Shown here in pieces: positions 35,742-44,742 of a DNA stretch of 64,000 nucleotides. The notes beneath the pieces are model-generated. The model was not told where the DNA came from and searched no databases. It worked only from the letters and a program-made list of their open reading frames with translations. Numbering within the stretch: the first letter of the stretch is position 1; every line of letters begins with the position of its first letter. Both the position numbers and the translations under genes were made by a program. Origin of the DNA: Candidatus Poribacteria bacterium (lineage in GTDB: Bacteria; Poribacteria; WGA-4E; WGA-3G); the NCBI GenBank assembly GCA_022394755.1, contig JAGFCA010000095.1, positions 1 to 64,000 of the forward strand. The letters are read 5' to 3'.

Positions 35742-36089
35742 TTAACTTTCGGTTGTTAATGTTGTGATGGCTTCATCCTCGGTATTAAAATGTTCAAATA
35801 TGCTTGCAAGCCTACTTCGGACAATAAGATTTTTGATATTCTTACCTACATTGAGAACACCAACCCTACCACCTTTTCTGGTAATAGTTACATGGGCACC
35901 CATAAGAGTTCCCAGGCCTGAACTATCCATCATATTAACTTTTTCAAAATCTATCAGAATTTTTGGAGTATCAGAAGCATCAATTTCAGTTGTAATTGTT
36001 TCACGTAATTCTGATACTCCAGTCCCCATAATTTTACCTGCTGGTTCTAAGATCGCTACACCATCTTTATGTCGTACTGTTGTTGCCAT
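35742..36089 (-). CDS. STAS-domain anti-sigma factor antagonist, first gene of operon
   Basis: A 115-residue STAS protein with NMMDSSGLGTLMGAH as the phosphorylation motif. It starts with AAGGAG eight bases upstream, under a perfect sigma-70 promoter, and leads a unit of six genes encoding two antagonists, a stress protein, a kinase and two receivers. Its close paralogy with the adjacent STAS gene suggests duplication. Confidence 0.88.
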   Translation of the reverse strand: MATTVRHKDGVAILEPAGKIMGTGVSELRETITTEIDASDTPKILIDFEKVNMMDSSGLGTLMGAHVTITRKGGRVGVLNVGKNIKNLIVRSRLASIFEHFNTEDEAITTLTTES

Positions 36090-36145
36090 TTTTTACTCCT
36101 TACTTCAATCTATAATTACACGATTGTTAGATAATTATAGTTCTA

Positions 36146-36174
36146 ATTATATAGGATTAGAAAATATATGTCAA
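36146..36174 (-). promoter_or_regulatory. Perfect consensus promoter of the signalling operon
   Basis: On the minus strand TTGACA (36174-36169) and TATAAT (36151-36146) are separated by exactly 17 bases, about 57 bases before the STAS start codon. A canonical sigma-70 promoter suggests constitutive expression of the stress-switch components. Confidence 0.8.
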
Positions 36175-36683
36175 CTAAATGTAATAAACTAATATAGAAA
36201 TCTTCAAAAGATTAACTATAGATTGCGAATAAGTGGTTTTTTGGTGAATTTTATAATGAATCATCAACTCAGATTGTTGTTTGTGTATTTTCCAGTGTTT
36301 AATCATATGCTTGAGTATGTTATAAGTCTGTATAACTATTAACCAAAGAGAATAAGTTTTATATTCAAAAGCATTAACGGAATAAATATGTGTATGTTTA
36401 CTCATTACAAAGTTCAATTTGAGGGTAATAAAGATCCATATTAGTCATATATATTTTCATCCAATTAAGAAAAACGTATATCATTTGACTGGTTCAAGGT
36501 TTATATAGTTCGATAAATCTTCAACATGGTTTTTGTTAAAAATACAATGTATATTTGTATCCAAAGTACAAGATAATAATTAAAATTGTAGATTTAAACT
36601 TAGTTATTTAACCGATATTTATAAATCTATAATCAGTTGAATTACATTATTCCTTGAATACTCGTTGTAGCTTGTAATTTGAC

Positions 36684-36712
36684 TTGTAATCACTTCCGAA
36701 AGTGACTATACT
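36684..36712 (+). promoter_or_regulatory. radC promoter with dyad in the spacer
   Basis: TTGTAA (36684-36689) and TATACT (36707-36712) are 17 bases apart. The spacer contains the inverted repeat TCACTT (36690-36695) with AAGTGA (36700-36705), so a repressor bound there would block RNA polymerase. Confidence 0.6.
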
Positions 36713-36751
36713 TAAAATTACTATAACAATATTTCAATAGAAAGCAATTTA

Positions 36752-37498
36752 ATGTATTCAGTTGATAAGTTAAGAATAAAAGACCTTCCAAAAGAAGAAC
36801 GTCCTCGTGAACGACTGTATAAACTTGGTCCCTCTCATTTAAAGACTTCTGAACTAATAGCCATTATCCTAAAAAGTGGCTTCCAAGGTACAACAGCTTT
36901 AGAACTTGGTGAGCAGATCTTAACTACTTATGATAATGATTTAAAACGGATGTCAGAGAATAGACCTAAACAATTCGAGTCTGTAAAAGGAGTCGGTTCC
37001 GCAAAAGCTGCACAATTGGTTGCAGCCTTTGAATTAGGTAGACGTTTAGCAAAATCACATTCAGAGAGAATAAAAATAGGTTCACCAAAGGATGTTGCTG
37101 ATCATCTGATGCCAATTATGCGTGACCTAAGAAAAGAAGTTGTTTGCGTCATGTGTCTTGACACAAAAGGTGGAGTGGCAAGCCAAGGTATTGCTGGAGA
37201 CAGCGATAACGAAGTCAGTTGGGGTAAGAAATTATCAGAGGAAACTGTATTTGAAGGCACGTTAAATGCAAGTGTTTTTCATCCGCGGGAGATTTTCAGA
37301 TTTGCAATTGAGGAATCTGCAAATTCTATAGTCCTTGCACATAATCATCCATCAGGCGATCCTCAACCGAGTCAAGAAGACATTCGGGCAACAAAACAGC
37401 TGATTGAGGCGGGTAATTATGTTGGGATTAAAGTATTAGACCATATAATTATTGGTGATGGTATCTTCTATAGTCTGAAAGAGGAAGGTGTTATTTAA
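36752..37498 (+). CDS. radC: RadC family JAB-domain protein
   Basis: The 248-residue product has an N-terminal helix-hairpin-helix-like region (ESVKGVGSAKAAQLVAAFELGRR) and a C-terminal JAMM/MPN metal site HNHPSGDPQPSQED. RadC was named for DNA repair but its biochemical role is unresolved. The 3' end overlaps the convergent rlmB gene by eight bases. A promoter with an inverted repeat in its spacer lies upstream. Confidence 0.92.
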   Translation: MYSVDKLRIKDLPKEERPRERLYKLGPSHLKTSELIAIILKSGFQGTTALELGEQILTTYDNDLKRMSENRPKQFESVKGVGSAKAAQLVAAFELGRRLAKSHSERIKIGSPKDVADHLMPIMRDLRKEVVCVMCLDTKGGVASQGIAGDSDNEVSWGKKLSEETVFEGTLNASVFHPREIFRFAIEESANSIVLAHNHPSGDPQPSQEDIRATKQLIEAGNYVGIKVLDHIIIGDGIFYSLKEEGVI

Positions 37499-38228
37499 TC
37501 GCGCGTTGCCTTAAAACCTCGTATAACAATACACCTGCAGTAACTGATACATTCAATGAACTGATTTTGCCCAACATCGGGATATGTACCATATAATCAC
37601 ATTTTTGTTTAACCAAACGACGAATTCCCTTCCCTTCATTACCTAAAACAATACAGAGCGGAACTGTAAAATCGGCAGAGGTATATTGTTGATCCGCTTC
37701 ATCAGAAGCTCCAACCACCCAGACACCAACATCTTTTAGTATTTCTATAGTCTGTGCAAGATTTGCCACTCTTGTAATAGGTGTATATTCTGCACTCCCT
37801 GCAGCTGCTTTATGTACTTCTGTTGTCATACTCACTGCATTGTTTTTCGGTATTAACACACCATCTGTGTTAGTGGCATTGGCTGTTCTTAGGATAGCAC
37901 CGAAGTTTCTTGGATCTTGGATCTGATCTAACATAATCATTACTGTTGGAGCATCTTTTCTCTTTTCTATTTTTTCCAACAGTAGTGATAAGTCTGTATA
38001 CTGAAATTCACTAATATCCGCAATTACCCCTTGATGGTTAGTATGATATTTATCAAGTTGATTTCTGGGACAACGATGACAATGAATTCCTTTTCTTTTT
38101 GCTGTCTTTATGATCTCTTGTAGACGAGGATGTTGGTTGTCTTTTGCAACCCAAATCTTTTCTATAGTTCGTGTATCACTTAAGAGTGCTTCCAAGACAG
38201 GATTTCTTCCCACTATTCTTTCTGACAT
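37491..38228 (-). CDS. rlmB: 23S rRNA 2'-O-ribose methyltransferase (SpoU family)
   Basis: The 245-residue protein begins with an RNA-binding substrate domain (VGRNPVLEAL) and then a SPOUT knot with the SpoU motifs LDQIQDPRNFGAILRTA, LGNEGKGIRR and IPMLGKISSLNVSVTAGVLL. The family methylates a ribose (G2251 in E. coli 23S rRNA). It is 36 bases downstream of the small zinc-ribbon gene and overlaps radC tail-to-tail. Confidence 0.9.
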   Translation of the reverse strand: MSERIVGRNPVLEALLSDTRTIEKIWVAKDNQHPRLQEIIKTAKRKGIHCHRCPRNQLDKYHTNHQGVIADISEFQYTDLSLLLEKIEKRKDAPTVMIMLDQIQDPRNFGAILRTANATNTDGVLIPKNNAVSMTTEVHKAAAGSAEYTPITRVANLAQTIEILKDVGVWVVGASDEADQQYTSADFTVPLCIVLGNEGKGIRRLVKQKCDYMVHIPMLGKISSLNVSVTAGVLLYEVLRQRAIK

Positions 38229-38264
38229 CTTGTTCCCTCATCTCTGAGAAGCAGTCATAATCGC

Positions 38265-38504
38265 TTAATTTCCACGAACGAATTTTACATCAGGACCACG
38301 AGGAGTGATTTTTATATCTGGATCAGCCTCTTGACATTGTACACAAGTAATGTCTCCAACGTTGACGTTTTCCATACGAGGAGCCAACTTGCCTAATTTA
38401 AAGACAAAGCTCATCATTTCGTCAGCAGGTATCTTTTCATCGCAATTGCTGCAGGGAATGGCTTCTCCCTCCTTGAGTTTGTTTAATAATTCCGACGCTT
38501 TCAT
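38265..38504 (-). CDS. Small zinc-ribbon protein, unknown role
   Basis: A 79-residue protein with two CxxC pairs (CSNC near residue 18 and CVQC near residue 54), consistent with one zinc ribbon. The middle is MSFVFKLGKLAPRMENV. Not a family I recognise. It has a clear AGGAG ribosome-binding site and sits 36 bases before rlmB, so it may be co-expressed with the rRNA methyltransferase. Confidence 0.6.
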   Translation of the reverse strand: MKASELLNKLKEGEAIPCSNCDEKIPADEMMSFVFKLGKLAPRMENVNVGDITCVQCQEADPDIKITPRGPDVKFVRGN

Positions 38505-38630
38505 GTTGTTACATCTCCTAAATAATTATTTCAATATTCTAAGTTTATATATGTGTCTAAATCTTTTAAATGAATCATACTATATCGAAAACGAGATTTT
38601 ATTTCAAATGAACATAATTCAACTTCGTTA

Positions 38631-40496
38631 TCACAGAAAATACCGTTCTTTTTGTTTAGCCACTATATATTCTTCATAGGCTTCTTTAGCACTATCAACA
38701 TCTGATACTTCTGCTACGGGTACATCCCACCATGATTCATACTGAGGTACACCAACATCATAATCTACATCAATTGTTACAACAGTTGTAGTTTCTGCAT
38801 CGCGTGCCTCCTGTAAGGCAGACTTTAGACTTTGAACTGTTGTTGTTTCAATTACGTTGGCTCCCAGACTCTTTGCATTTGCTGCTAAATCAACTGGTAA
38901 GAAATCTCCATGTAATTCACCTGAATCAGGATCACGATAACGAAATCGCGTTGCAAAGCCTTCAGCACCAGTAGCCCTTGATAACCCACCAATACTACTA
39001 TGTCCGTTATTATTTATTAACACAATAATCAGTTTATAATCTTCTTGGATAGAAGTAATGATCTCTTGTGCCAACATGAGGTACGATCCATCTCCAACCA
39101 GTACATAAACATCCCGTGTTGGATCTGCCATTTTTATACCTAAACCACCGGCAATTTCATACCCCATACATGAGTATCCATATTCAAGATGGAATTGTTT
39201 CGGATTCCGAGTACGCCATAATTTATGTAAATCCCCAGGAAGACTTCCTGCAGCACAAACAACAACATCTTCAGGTCTTGAAAAATCATTGACTACACCA
39301 ATTACCTCGCTTTGAGCAGGTAAAGGGTGGTGGTTTATTCGATATAGACGTTCTACCTCTTCTTCCCATTCTTCTTTAAATATAGAAATACGATCTGTGT
39401 AATTTCTATCAACTTTATAATTCTCTAATGCATCAATTAATTCTGTTAGAGTCACTTGAGCATCTGCTACTAAGGGAAGCGCTGAATGTTTTGCAGCATC
39501 AAACTCAGCAATATTAATGTTAATAAATCGAACATCTGGATTTTGAAATGCAGTTTTTGATGCAGTTGTAAAATCACTTAATCTTGTACCAATTGCAATT
39601 ACTAAATCAGCTTCTCGTGCTAATATATTTGCGCCTGGTGTCCCCGTAGCACCAATAGAACCAAGATTATTGGGATGATCATAGTTAAGGGAACCTTTTC
39701 CAGCAAATGTTTCACCAACGGGGATACCTGTTTTTTCAACCAACTTTGCCAAATGCTCGGTTGCATCACTATATATCACTCCGCCACCTGCAATTATAAT
39801 CGGTTTCTTGCTTTTTGAAATCCATTCTATTGCAGTATTAAGTAATTTTGTGTCAGGACGAGGTCTTCCAATGGTATACACCCGTTTTTCAAACAACTGT
39901 TCTGGATATGGATATGCTTCTGCTTGAACATCTTGTGGTAGTGCCAAAGTTACAGTTCCAGTGTCAACTTGAGAAGTAAGTACACGCATTGCCTCTGGTA
40001 AAGCTGTAATTATCTGTTCAGGCCGGTTAATACGATCCCAATAACGAGAGATTGGTTTAAAACAATCATTAACTGAAATATCTTGTGAATTGGGGGACTC
40101 TAATTGCTGTAACACGGGTGCTACTAATCGAGTTGAAAAAATATCTCCAGGGAATAGTAACACTGGTAAACGGTTAATTGTTGCGCCTGCAGCCGCTGTT
40201 AGCATGTTGGTAGCACCAGGTCCAATTGATGAAGTACATGCGATAGTACTCAACCGATTACTCATTTTTGCATAAGCGGCAGCAGTATGTACCATGGATT
40301 GTTCATTTCGTGTTTGGAAAAAACGAAATGAATCAGAATATTGATGTAATGCCTGTCCTATACCCGCAACATTCCCGTGGCCAAAAATTCCAAACATACC
40401 AGCGAAAAAGGCTGTTTCTTCACCATCTCTCTCTACATATTGCTGTGTTAGAAATTGTACAATGGCTTGTCCCATTGTTAGTTTTCGAGATTTCAT
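38631..40496 (-). CDS. iolD: 3D-(3,5/4)-trihydroxycyclohexane-1,2-dione hydrolase (IolD)
   Basis: This TPP-dependent ring-opening enzyme belongs to myo-inositol catabolism. The 621-residue protein has the FFAGMFGIFGHGNVAGIGQA start, an IACTSSIGPGATNMLTAAAG Pyr-domain block and the TPP motif GDGSYLMLAQEI with NNNGHSSIGG. The ATG at 40496 is preferred over one at 40505, since TAAGG gives correct spacing to the former. It follows iolC by about 33 bases. Other inositol genes such as iolG, iolE, iolB and iolJ are not in the window. Confidence 0.9.
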   Translation of the reverse strand: MKSRKLTMGQAIVQFLTQQYVERDGEETAFFAGMFGIFGHGNVAGIGQALHQYSDSFRFFQTRNEQSMVHTAAAYAKMSNRLSTIACTSSIGPGATNMLTAAAGATINRLPVLLFPGDIFSTRLVAPVLQQLESPNSQDISVNDCFKPISRYWDRINRPEQIITALPEAMRVLTSQVDTGTVTLALPQDVQAEAYPYPEQLFEKRVYTIGRPRPDTKLLNTAIEWISKSKKPIIIAGGGVIYSDATEHLAKLVEKTGIPVGETFAGKGSLNYDHPNNLGSIGATGTPGANILAREADLVIAIGTRLSDFTTASKTAFQNPDVRFININIAEFDAAKHSALPLVADAQVTLTELIDALENYKVDRNYTDRISIFKEEWEEEVERLYRINHHPLPAQSEVIGVVNDFSRPEDVVVCAAGSLPGDLHKLWRTRNPKQFHLEYGYSCMGYEIAGGLGIKMADPTRDVYVLVGDGSYLMLAQEIITSIQEDYKLIIVLINNNGHSSIGGLSRATGAEGFATRFRYRDPDSGELHGDFLPVDLAANAKSLGANVIETTTVQSLKSALQEARDAETTTVVTIDVDYDVGVPQYESWWDVPVAEVSDVDSAKEAYEEYIVAKQKERYFL

Positions 40497-40529
40497 ATTA
40501 TTCATCCTTATGATTGTTCATTTAATACA

Positions 40530-41531
40530 TTATAATTCTTCCCGTTCCGCAATAAAAGCGTTTACCTCTTCCATAGTAGGCATAAAGTTTGCACATCCAT
40601 GTCGTGTAACTACTATCGCTCCTGTAGCATTTCCAAGGCGTGCAGCTTTTCTCCAATCCCATTCGTTTAAGATCCCATAGATAAATCCACTTGCGAACGC
40701 ATCTCCTGCACCAAGGGTATTATAGATTTCAACAGGGTACGGAGGTGCATGAATTACATCACCAGATTTTAGATGTACTTCTGCTCCATCGCTTCCTCGC
40801 TTTACTACAAGTGCTTTAGGACCTGATACAAGGATGTTTGAAATCGCTTCATTCAGATCGCCATCAATATTTGGGTTTGAGATTTGAGAATGTTCTATTG
40901 ATATATCTGAGATACTGGAAAGTGAAGCTGCTTTTATTTCTTCTTCCGTACCAATTGCAATATCTATATTATGTAATGCATTACGTACACTAACACCGTA
41001 AGCACGAGGATCATGCCATTGATCAGCTCGAAAGTCTAAATCCAAAAACACCAAGAGTTCAAATTTTCTTGCTTGTTCAATAGCAAACAAGGTAGCACTT
41101 CGACTCGGTTCTTTACTAAGACCTGTACCGGATATGAGTATAGCACGACTATCAATTATAGGGGAAGCAATTACATCATCAATAGTGAGTTCAATATCTG
41201 CACAATTGTCTCTATAATAGATTAATGGAAAACGATCAGGTGGTTCAATTCCAAGTACAACTGCACTGGTACGATACCCATCTTTAGTGACTATATATTT
41301 GGTTTCAATACCCTCATCATTCAAGAACTTGATTAAAAAATCACCAACCGGATCATCACCTATAGCTGTCAGAAGGACTGATTTCATCCCAAGACGACGT
41401 GTGCCAACACTGATATTTGTTGGACACCCTCCTACAAAGGCACCAAAACTTGTGATTTCTGAGAATGGACTTCCAACATCATTAGAATAGAGGTCTATGG
41501 AACTTCTACCAATTGTGAGAATATCGTACAT
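40530..41531 (-). CDS. iolC: 5-dehydro-2-deoxygluconokinase (IolC)
   Basis: A 333-residue PfkB-family kinase, with the IolC-specific start MYDILTIGRSSIDLYSND, GAFVGGCPTNISVGTRRLG, a YYRDNCADIELT block and NTLGAGDAFASGFIYG around the catalytic Asp. It phosphorylates 2-deoxy-5-keto-gluconate in inositol breakdown. The gene leads iolD on the same strand. Next to a KDPG aldolase gene it suggests uptake and use of sugar acids or inositols (inference). Confidence 0.9.
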   Translation of the reverse strand: MYDILTIGRSSIDLYSNDVGSPFSEITSFGAFVGGCPTNISVGTRRLGMKSVLLTAIGDDPVGDFLIKFLNDEGIETKYIVTKDGYRTSAVVLGIEPPDRFPLIYYRDNCADIELTIDDVIASPIIDSRAILISGTGLSKEPSRSATLFAIEQARKFELLVFLDLDFRADQWHDPRAYGVSVRNALHNIDIAIGTEEEIKAASLSSISDISIEHSQISNPNIDGDLNEAISNILVSGPKALVVKRGSDGAEVHLKSGDVIHAPPYPVEIYNTLGAGDAFASGFIYGILNEWDWRKAARLGNATGAIVVTRHGCANFMPTMEEVNAFIAEREEL

Positions 41532-41661
41532 TCGGTGTTCTACTAATCAAGTTGAGTTTAAGTGATTTGGTCAGGATTAAAACCATTATTGGATTACATA
41601 TATAATGAGGTTTGGTTGATTTCTGTAGTGGACAAAAAGGTTATTTTTGTATGTGATGTAT

Positions 41662-43665
41662 TTACTCTTTATAATATTCATTGCTTTGATTCCAAATAAT
41701 ATCCACAAGTTTTTGTGCTTCGATGACTGCCTTTGTAGGATTTTCCAACTTCTCACCTATAGATAGGATTAACATGTAGAAATCATAAGCAGTTTGAAGT
41801 TCACCTTTGACATGTGCACTCTCAGCAGCATTGAAATAACATACAGTTGCAGCAGATTCACATTTTTCAACTTCAATTGGTTGTTGTGCATAATGGTAAT
41901 TATCTGCTGCAAGGATGTACGATTTACCTGCTTCAAACCATGCTCGTTGCATTTCAAGTTGTCTTGCTAAATGAAGATAATACGCACCACCGTTTCTGGC
42001 ATTCTTTTTTGCATCTCTAAGTTTTCTCGCTGCTGCATAAGCGAATCGGGCACGAGTATAACAGTTGGCAACAAGTTCGATTTCGTCCATACGTATAAAA
42101 CGTCTTGCATACCTGTAATAAAATGCCCCGAGCCTTTTATATTGTATAATGCACTTTTTCATATTATCTTGTTGGGTATATATCTGTGCTTGTTGATATA
42201 TATTCGCTGCTTCTTCTTCATGCGGATATTGTATATCTTCATGAACTTTATCTAAGAGAAATTCTGGAGAGGCTTCTTCAATTAAAGCGCGATAATTACT
42301 TGCAGGTTGTACTGGTAGGACTGTATTATGTTGATTGTTGAATTCTTCATTTGAGATAACCTCTTCATATTCTGAATCAGTTTCATCTTCAGGTTGAATA
42401 TTTTTGTGAGAATTAGGTATGGATAATAGATCATGGAGAGTGTCTTTTTCTGGTTCTGACAACTCTGTAATTATCTCTGCAATATCATATACCGTCAACC
42501 CAGCTTTTTTTGGGATAATTTCACCCATTTCTCTAAAGAGCGAATCAGCTTGTTCAACAAGATCATTATCCTGTAAAGATAGATTATGTGCTTTATTTAT
42601 TTCATTAAGAGTATTCTCTAAGTCATTGTTATGTGCAAATCCAACTGCATCAGAATAGTGTTGCCTGAGTCGTATTTTTAATCGTTCACGATTATCTTTT
42701 TCAGCGCGATTCCGTTTTTCGAAGAACAAATTCTGATTGATACGTTCAGCTATATCAATCTCTAAACGGAATGTATTTCTACACCGTTCAAGAGCACTGG
42801 CTAATTCAGTTTCTGGTGAGTTCGAACTTTGTGCAATTAGTACAGAAGCTTGTTGTTCGTATTGCCAGCGACGTATTCTATCAAGTTCATCATACATCTC
42901 AGCGGCTGTTTGATACCGTTTTTCAACATCACGATGGAGTGCTTTCAAGGTAAAATGTCTGAATTCCTCTGGACATTTATCCAGATTTTCAATTTCTCCT
43001 GATGCTTTTTTCTTATCAATTACATCTGCATCACCTGAAAAAGGGAATTGTTTGGTTAATGCCTCATACAAAACTAAACCGGTTGCATATAGATCTGCGC
43101 GATAATCATAAGCTCCATAATGCTGTTCTGGTGCCATATAGCGTCTTGTGCCAGTCATAGTTACAGCAAATTCAGTAGAATCACCGAAAATACGGGCGAT
43201 ACTAAAATCAGCAATCTTAGCTTTTTTCTCTTTTGTAAGCAGGATATTTTGAGGTTTTATATCTCGATGAAGGATATTTTGGGCATGGGCTGCTTTCAAT
43301 CCATTACAGATATCAACCCCTATATTTACAACTTCGTTGAGGGTTAAAGCACCCTGTTGAACGAGTTTATGCAAGTTCATTCCTTCAATATATTCCATTA
43401 CTATCCATGCAAGACAATTATCACTACCGGGTTCAACTGTATGAATTGAGACAATATTCGGATGTCCGCTTATATTGGACATGGCTTGTAGTTCTGTTAA
43501 CAAATACCGGATTCGGTCTTCAGGATAAGCATCTTTTGAAAGCGCTTTTATGGCAACAATACGGTTTGTCATTTCCTCGCGCGCGCGAAATACAGATGAA
43601 AAGCTGCCCCCACTTAGATATTCAAGCAGCCTATATTTTCCTAATATTAATTCATTTATTTTCAT
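41662..43665 (-). CDS. Serine/threonine protein kinase with helical C-terminal region
   Basis: The 667-residue product has an N-terminal Hanks-type kinase domain (about residues 1-265): glycine loop YLSGGSFSSVFRA, VAIKAL, the catalytic loop HRDIKPQNILL and the MAPEQHYG segment. The Mg-binding DFG is DFS (AKIADFSIARIFG). The rest (about 280-667) is helical, charged and TPR-like near the C-terminus (YQQAQIYTQQDNMKKCIIQY), with an acidic linker in the middle. No transmembrane helix is evident, so it is probably cytosolic. Substrates are unknown. Confidence 0.82.
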   Translation of the reverse strand: MKINELILGKYRLLEYLSGGSFSSVFRAREEMTNRIVAIKALSKDAYPEDRIRYLLTELQAMSNISGHPNIVSIHTVEPGSDNCLAWIVMEYIEGMNLHKLVQQGALTLNEVVNIGVDICNGLKAAHAQNILHRDIKPQNILLTKEKKAKIADFSIARIFGDSTEFAVTMTGTRRYMAPEQHYGAYDYRADLYATGLVLYEALTKQFPFSGDADVIDKKKASGEIENLDKCPEEFRHFTLKALHRDVEKRYQTAAEMYDELDRIRRWQYEQQASVLIAQSSNSPETELASALERCRNTFRLEIDIAERINQNLFFEKRNRAEKDNRERLKIRLRQHYSDAVGFAHNNDLENTLNEINKAHNLSLQDNDLVEQADSLFREMGEIIPKKAGLTVYDIAEIITELSEPEKDTLHDLLSIPNSHKNIQPEDETDSEYEEVISNEEFNNQHNTVLPVQPASNYRALIEEASPEFLLDKVHEDIQYPHEEEAANIYQQAQIYTQQDNMKKCIIQYKRLGAFYYRYARRFIRMDEIELVANCYTRARFAYAAARKLRDAKKNARNGGAYYLHLARQLEMQRAWFEAGKSYILAADNYHYAQQPIEVEKCESAATVCYFNAAESAHVKGELQTAYDFYMLILSIGEKLENPTKAVIEAQKLVDIIWNQSNEYYKE

Positions 43666-43874
43666 GTCTGTATTCTTAACAAACCTTTATACAAAAGATG
43701 TAGAGGAGATATTTGGACTATTGATGAAATTACCAGAATACATATACACTGTCAATGAAATAGTATGAATACATCCAATTGTTGTATTCGCAGATAATAA
43801 TATAATGACAAGATCAAGATTTATAGATATTCATTGATAAATAAGAGACGTGTTTCAAGAAGGTAATGTTTAGC

Positions 43875-44516
43875 TTATCTTGAAGATTTAACAGCAGTTA
43901 CAAGGTCTTTAGCTCTTTGTGTTAGAATATTGAAATCACCTGATTCTATAATACTATTACTTACAAGGGCACTACCTACACCTAACGCTGCAGAACCAGC
44001 TTTGATAAAGTCTTTAGCATTTTCAACATTGATTCCACCTGTTGGAATTAGAGGGATTTGTGGTAGAGGTGCTTTGATGTCTTTGATATAGGTATGACCA
44101 ACCCCACTTGATGGAAATACTTTCACATAATCTGCACCTGTTTCCCAAGCATATAGAATTTCTGTTGGAGTGAATGCTCCTGGTATCACAACTTTACCAT
44201 AGCGATTACATATTTCAATCACATCATTCTTAGTTACAGGACATACTACGAATTCGGCTCCGGCAAGCATGGCTAATCGGGCGGTTTCTGCATCAAGTAC
44301 TGAGCCAACACCAATTAGAATACCATCTCCAAAATGCTGCGACACCTCTGTGATAACTTGTAATGCCCCAGGGGTGGTCATGGTAATTTCTATTACATCT
44401 ACTCCGCCTTCATTAATTGCCTCTACGACTTTGATTAACTCATGTGACCTATCAGCTCGAATAATTGCTACTATTCCACTTGATTCAATACGTTGCATCT
44501 GTTCAAGTTTTGTCAT
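43875..44516 (-). CDS. eda: KDPG/KHG aldolase
   Basis: 2-dehydro-3-deoxyphosphogluconate aldolase, the last enzyme of the Entner-Doudoroff pathway. The 213-residue protein has IEITMTTPGAL (catalytic Glu), LIGVGSVLDAETAR, VIPGAFTPTEILYAWE, the Schiff-base lysine in DYVKVFPSS and PTGGINVENA. An ATG at 44528 four codons earlier is an alternative; GAGG favours 44516. No edd gene is present, so a role with other keto-deoxy sugar acids is possible. Confidence 0.88.
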   Translation of the reverse strand: MTKLEQMQRIESSGIVAIIRADRSHELIKVVEAINEGGVDVIEITMTTPGALQVITEVSQHFGDGILIGVGSVLDAETARLAMLAGAEFVVCPVTKNDVIEICNRYGKVVIPGAFTPTEILYAWETGADYVKVFPSSGVGHTYIKDIKAPLPQIPLIPTGGINVENAKDFIKAGSAALGVGSALVSNSIIESGDFNILTQRAKDLVTAVKSSR

Positions 44517-44615
44517 TGACTGCCTCATTTTTACGACTTATAATTACACCTTTAATTATTGTAATGGAATACCTACACAATTACCACAAATAACTATACA
44601 TTTACAAAATTTGAT

Positions 44616-44644
44616 TTGCTATATAACCTAAATTGTGGTAAGAT
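44616..44644 (+). promoter_or_regulatory. Promoter of the paired CNNM genes
   Basis: TTGCTA (44616-44621), 17 bases, TAAGAT (44639-44644), about 100 bases before the first CNNM gene. Confidence 0.45.
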
Positions 44645-44742
44645 TTATCTAATTATACAGATTGATTGTTAACATGCTATAAAAATTACGATAGAAAAGA
44701 GGTTAGATTCCGGACGAAGGTATTAATCGTCCACAAAAGAGA

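Larger units (their letters stand above)
36090..36751. other. Divergent intergenic region
   Basis: Besides the STAS-operon promoter (36146-36174) and the radC promoter (36684-36712), nothing recognisable lies in this AT-rich 662-base region. An 80-codon minus-strand frame at 36175-36417 is not protein-like. Confidence 0.6.

Noticed and set aside
36175..36417. 80-codon minus-strand open frame
   Set aside because: Very AT-rich, no ribosome-binding site, and it ends next to the -35 of the STAS-operon promoter.
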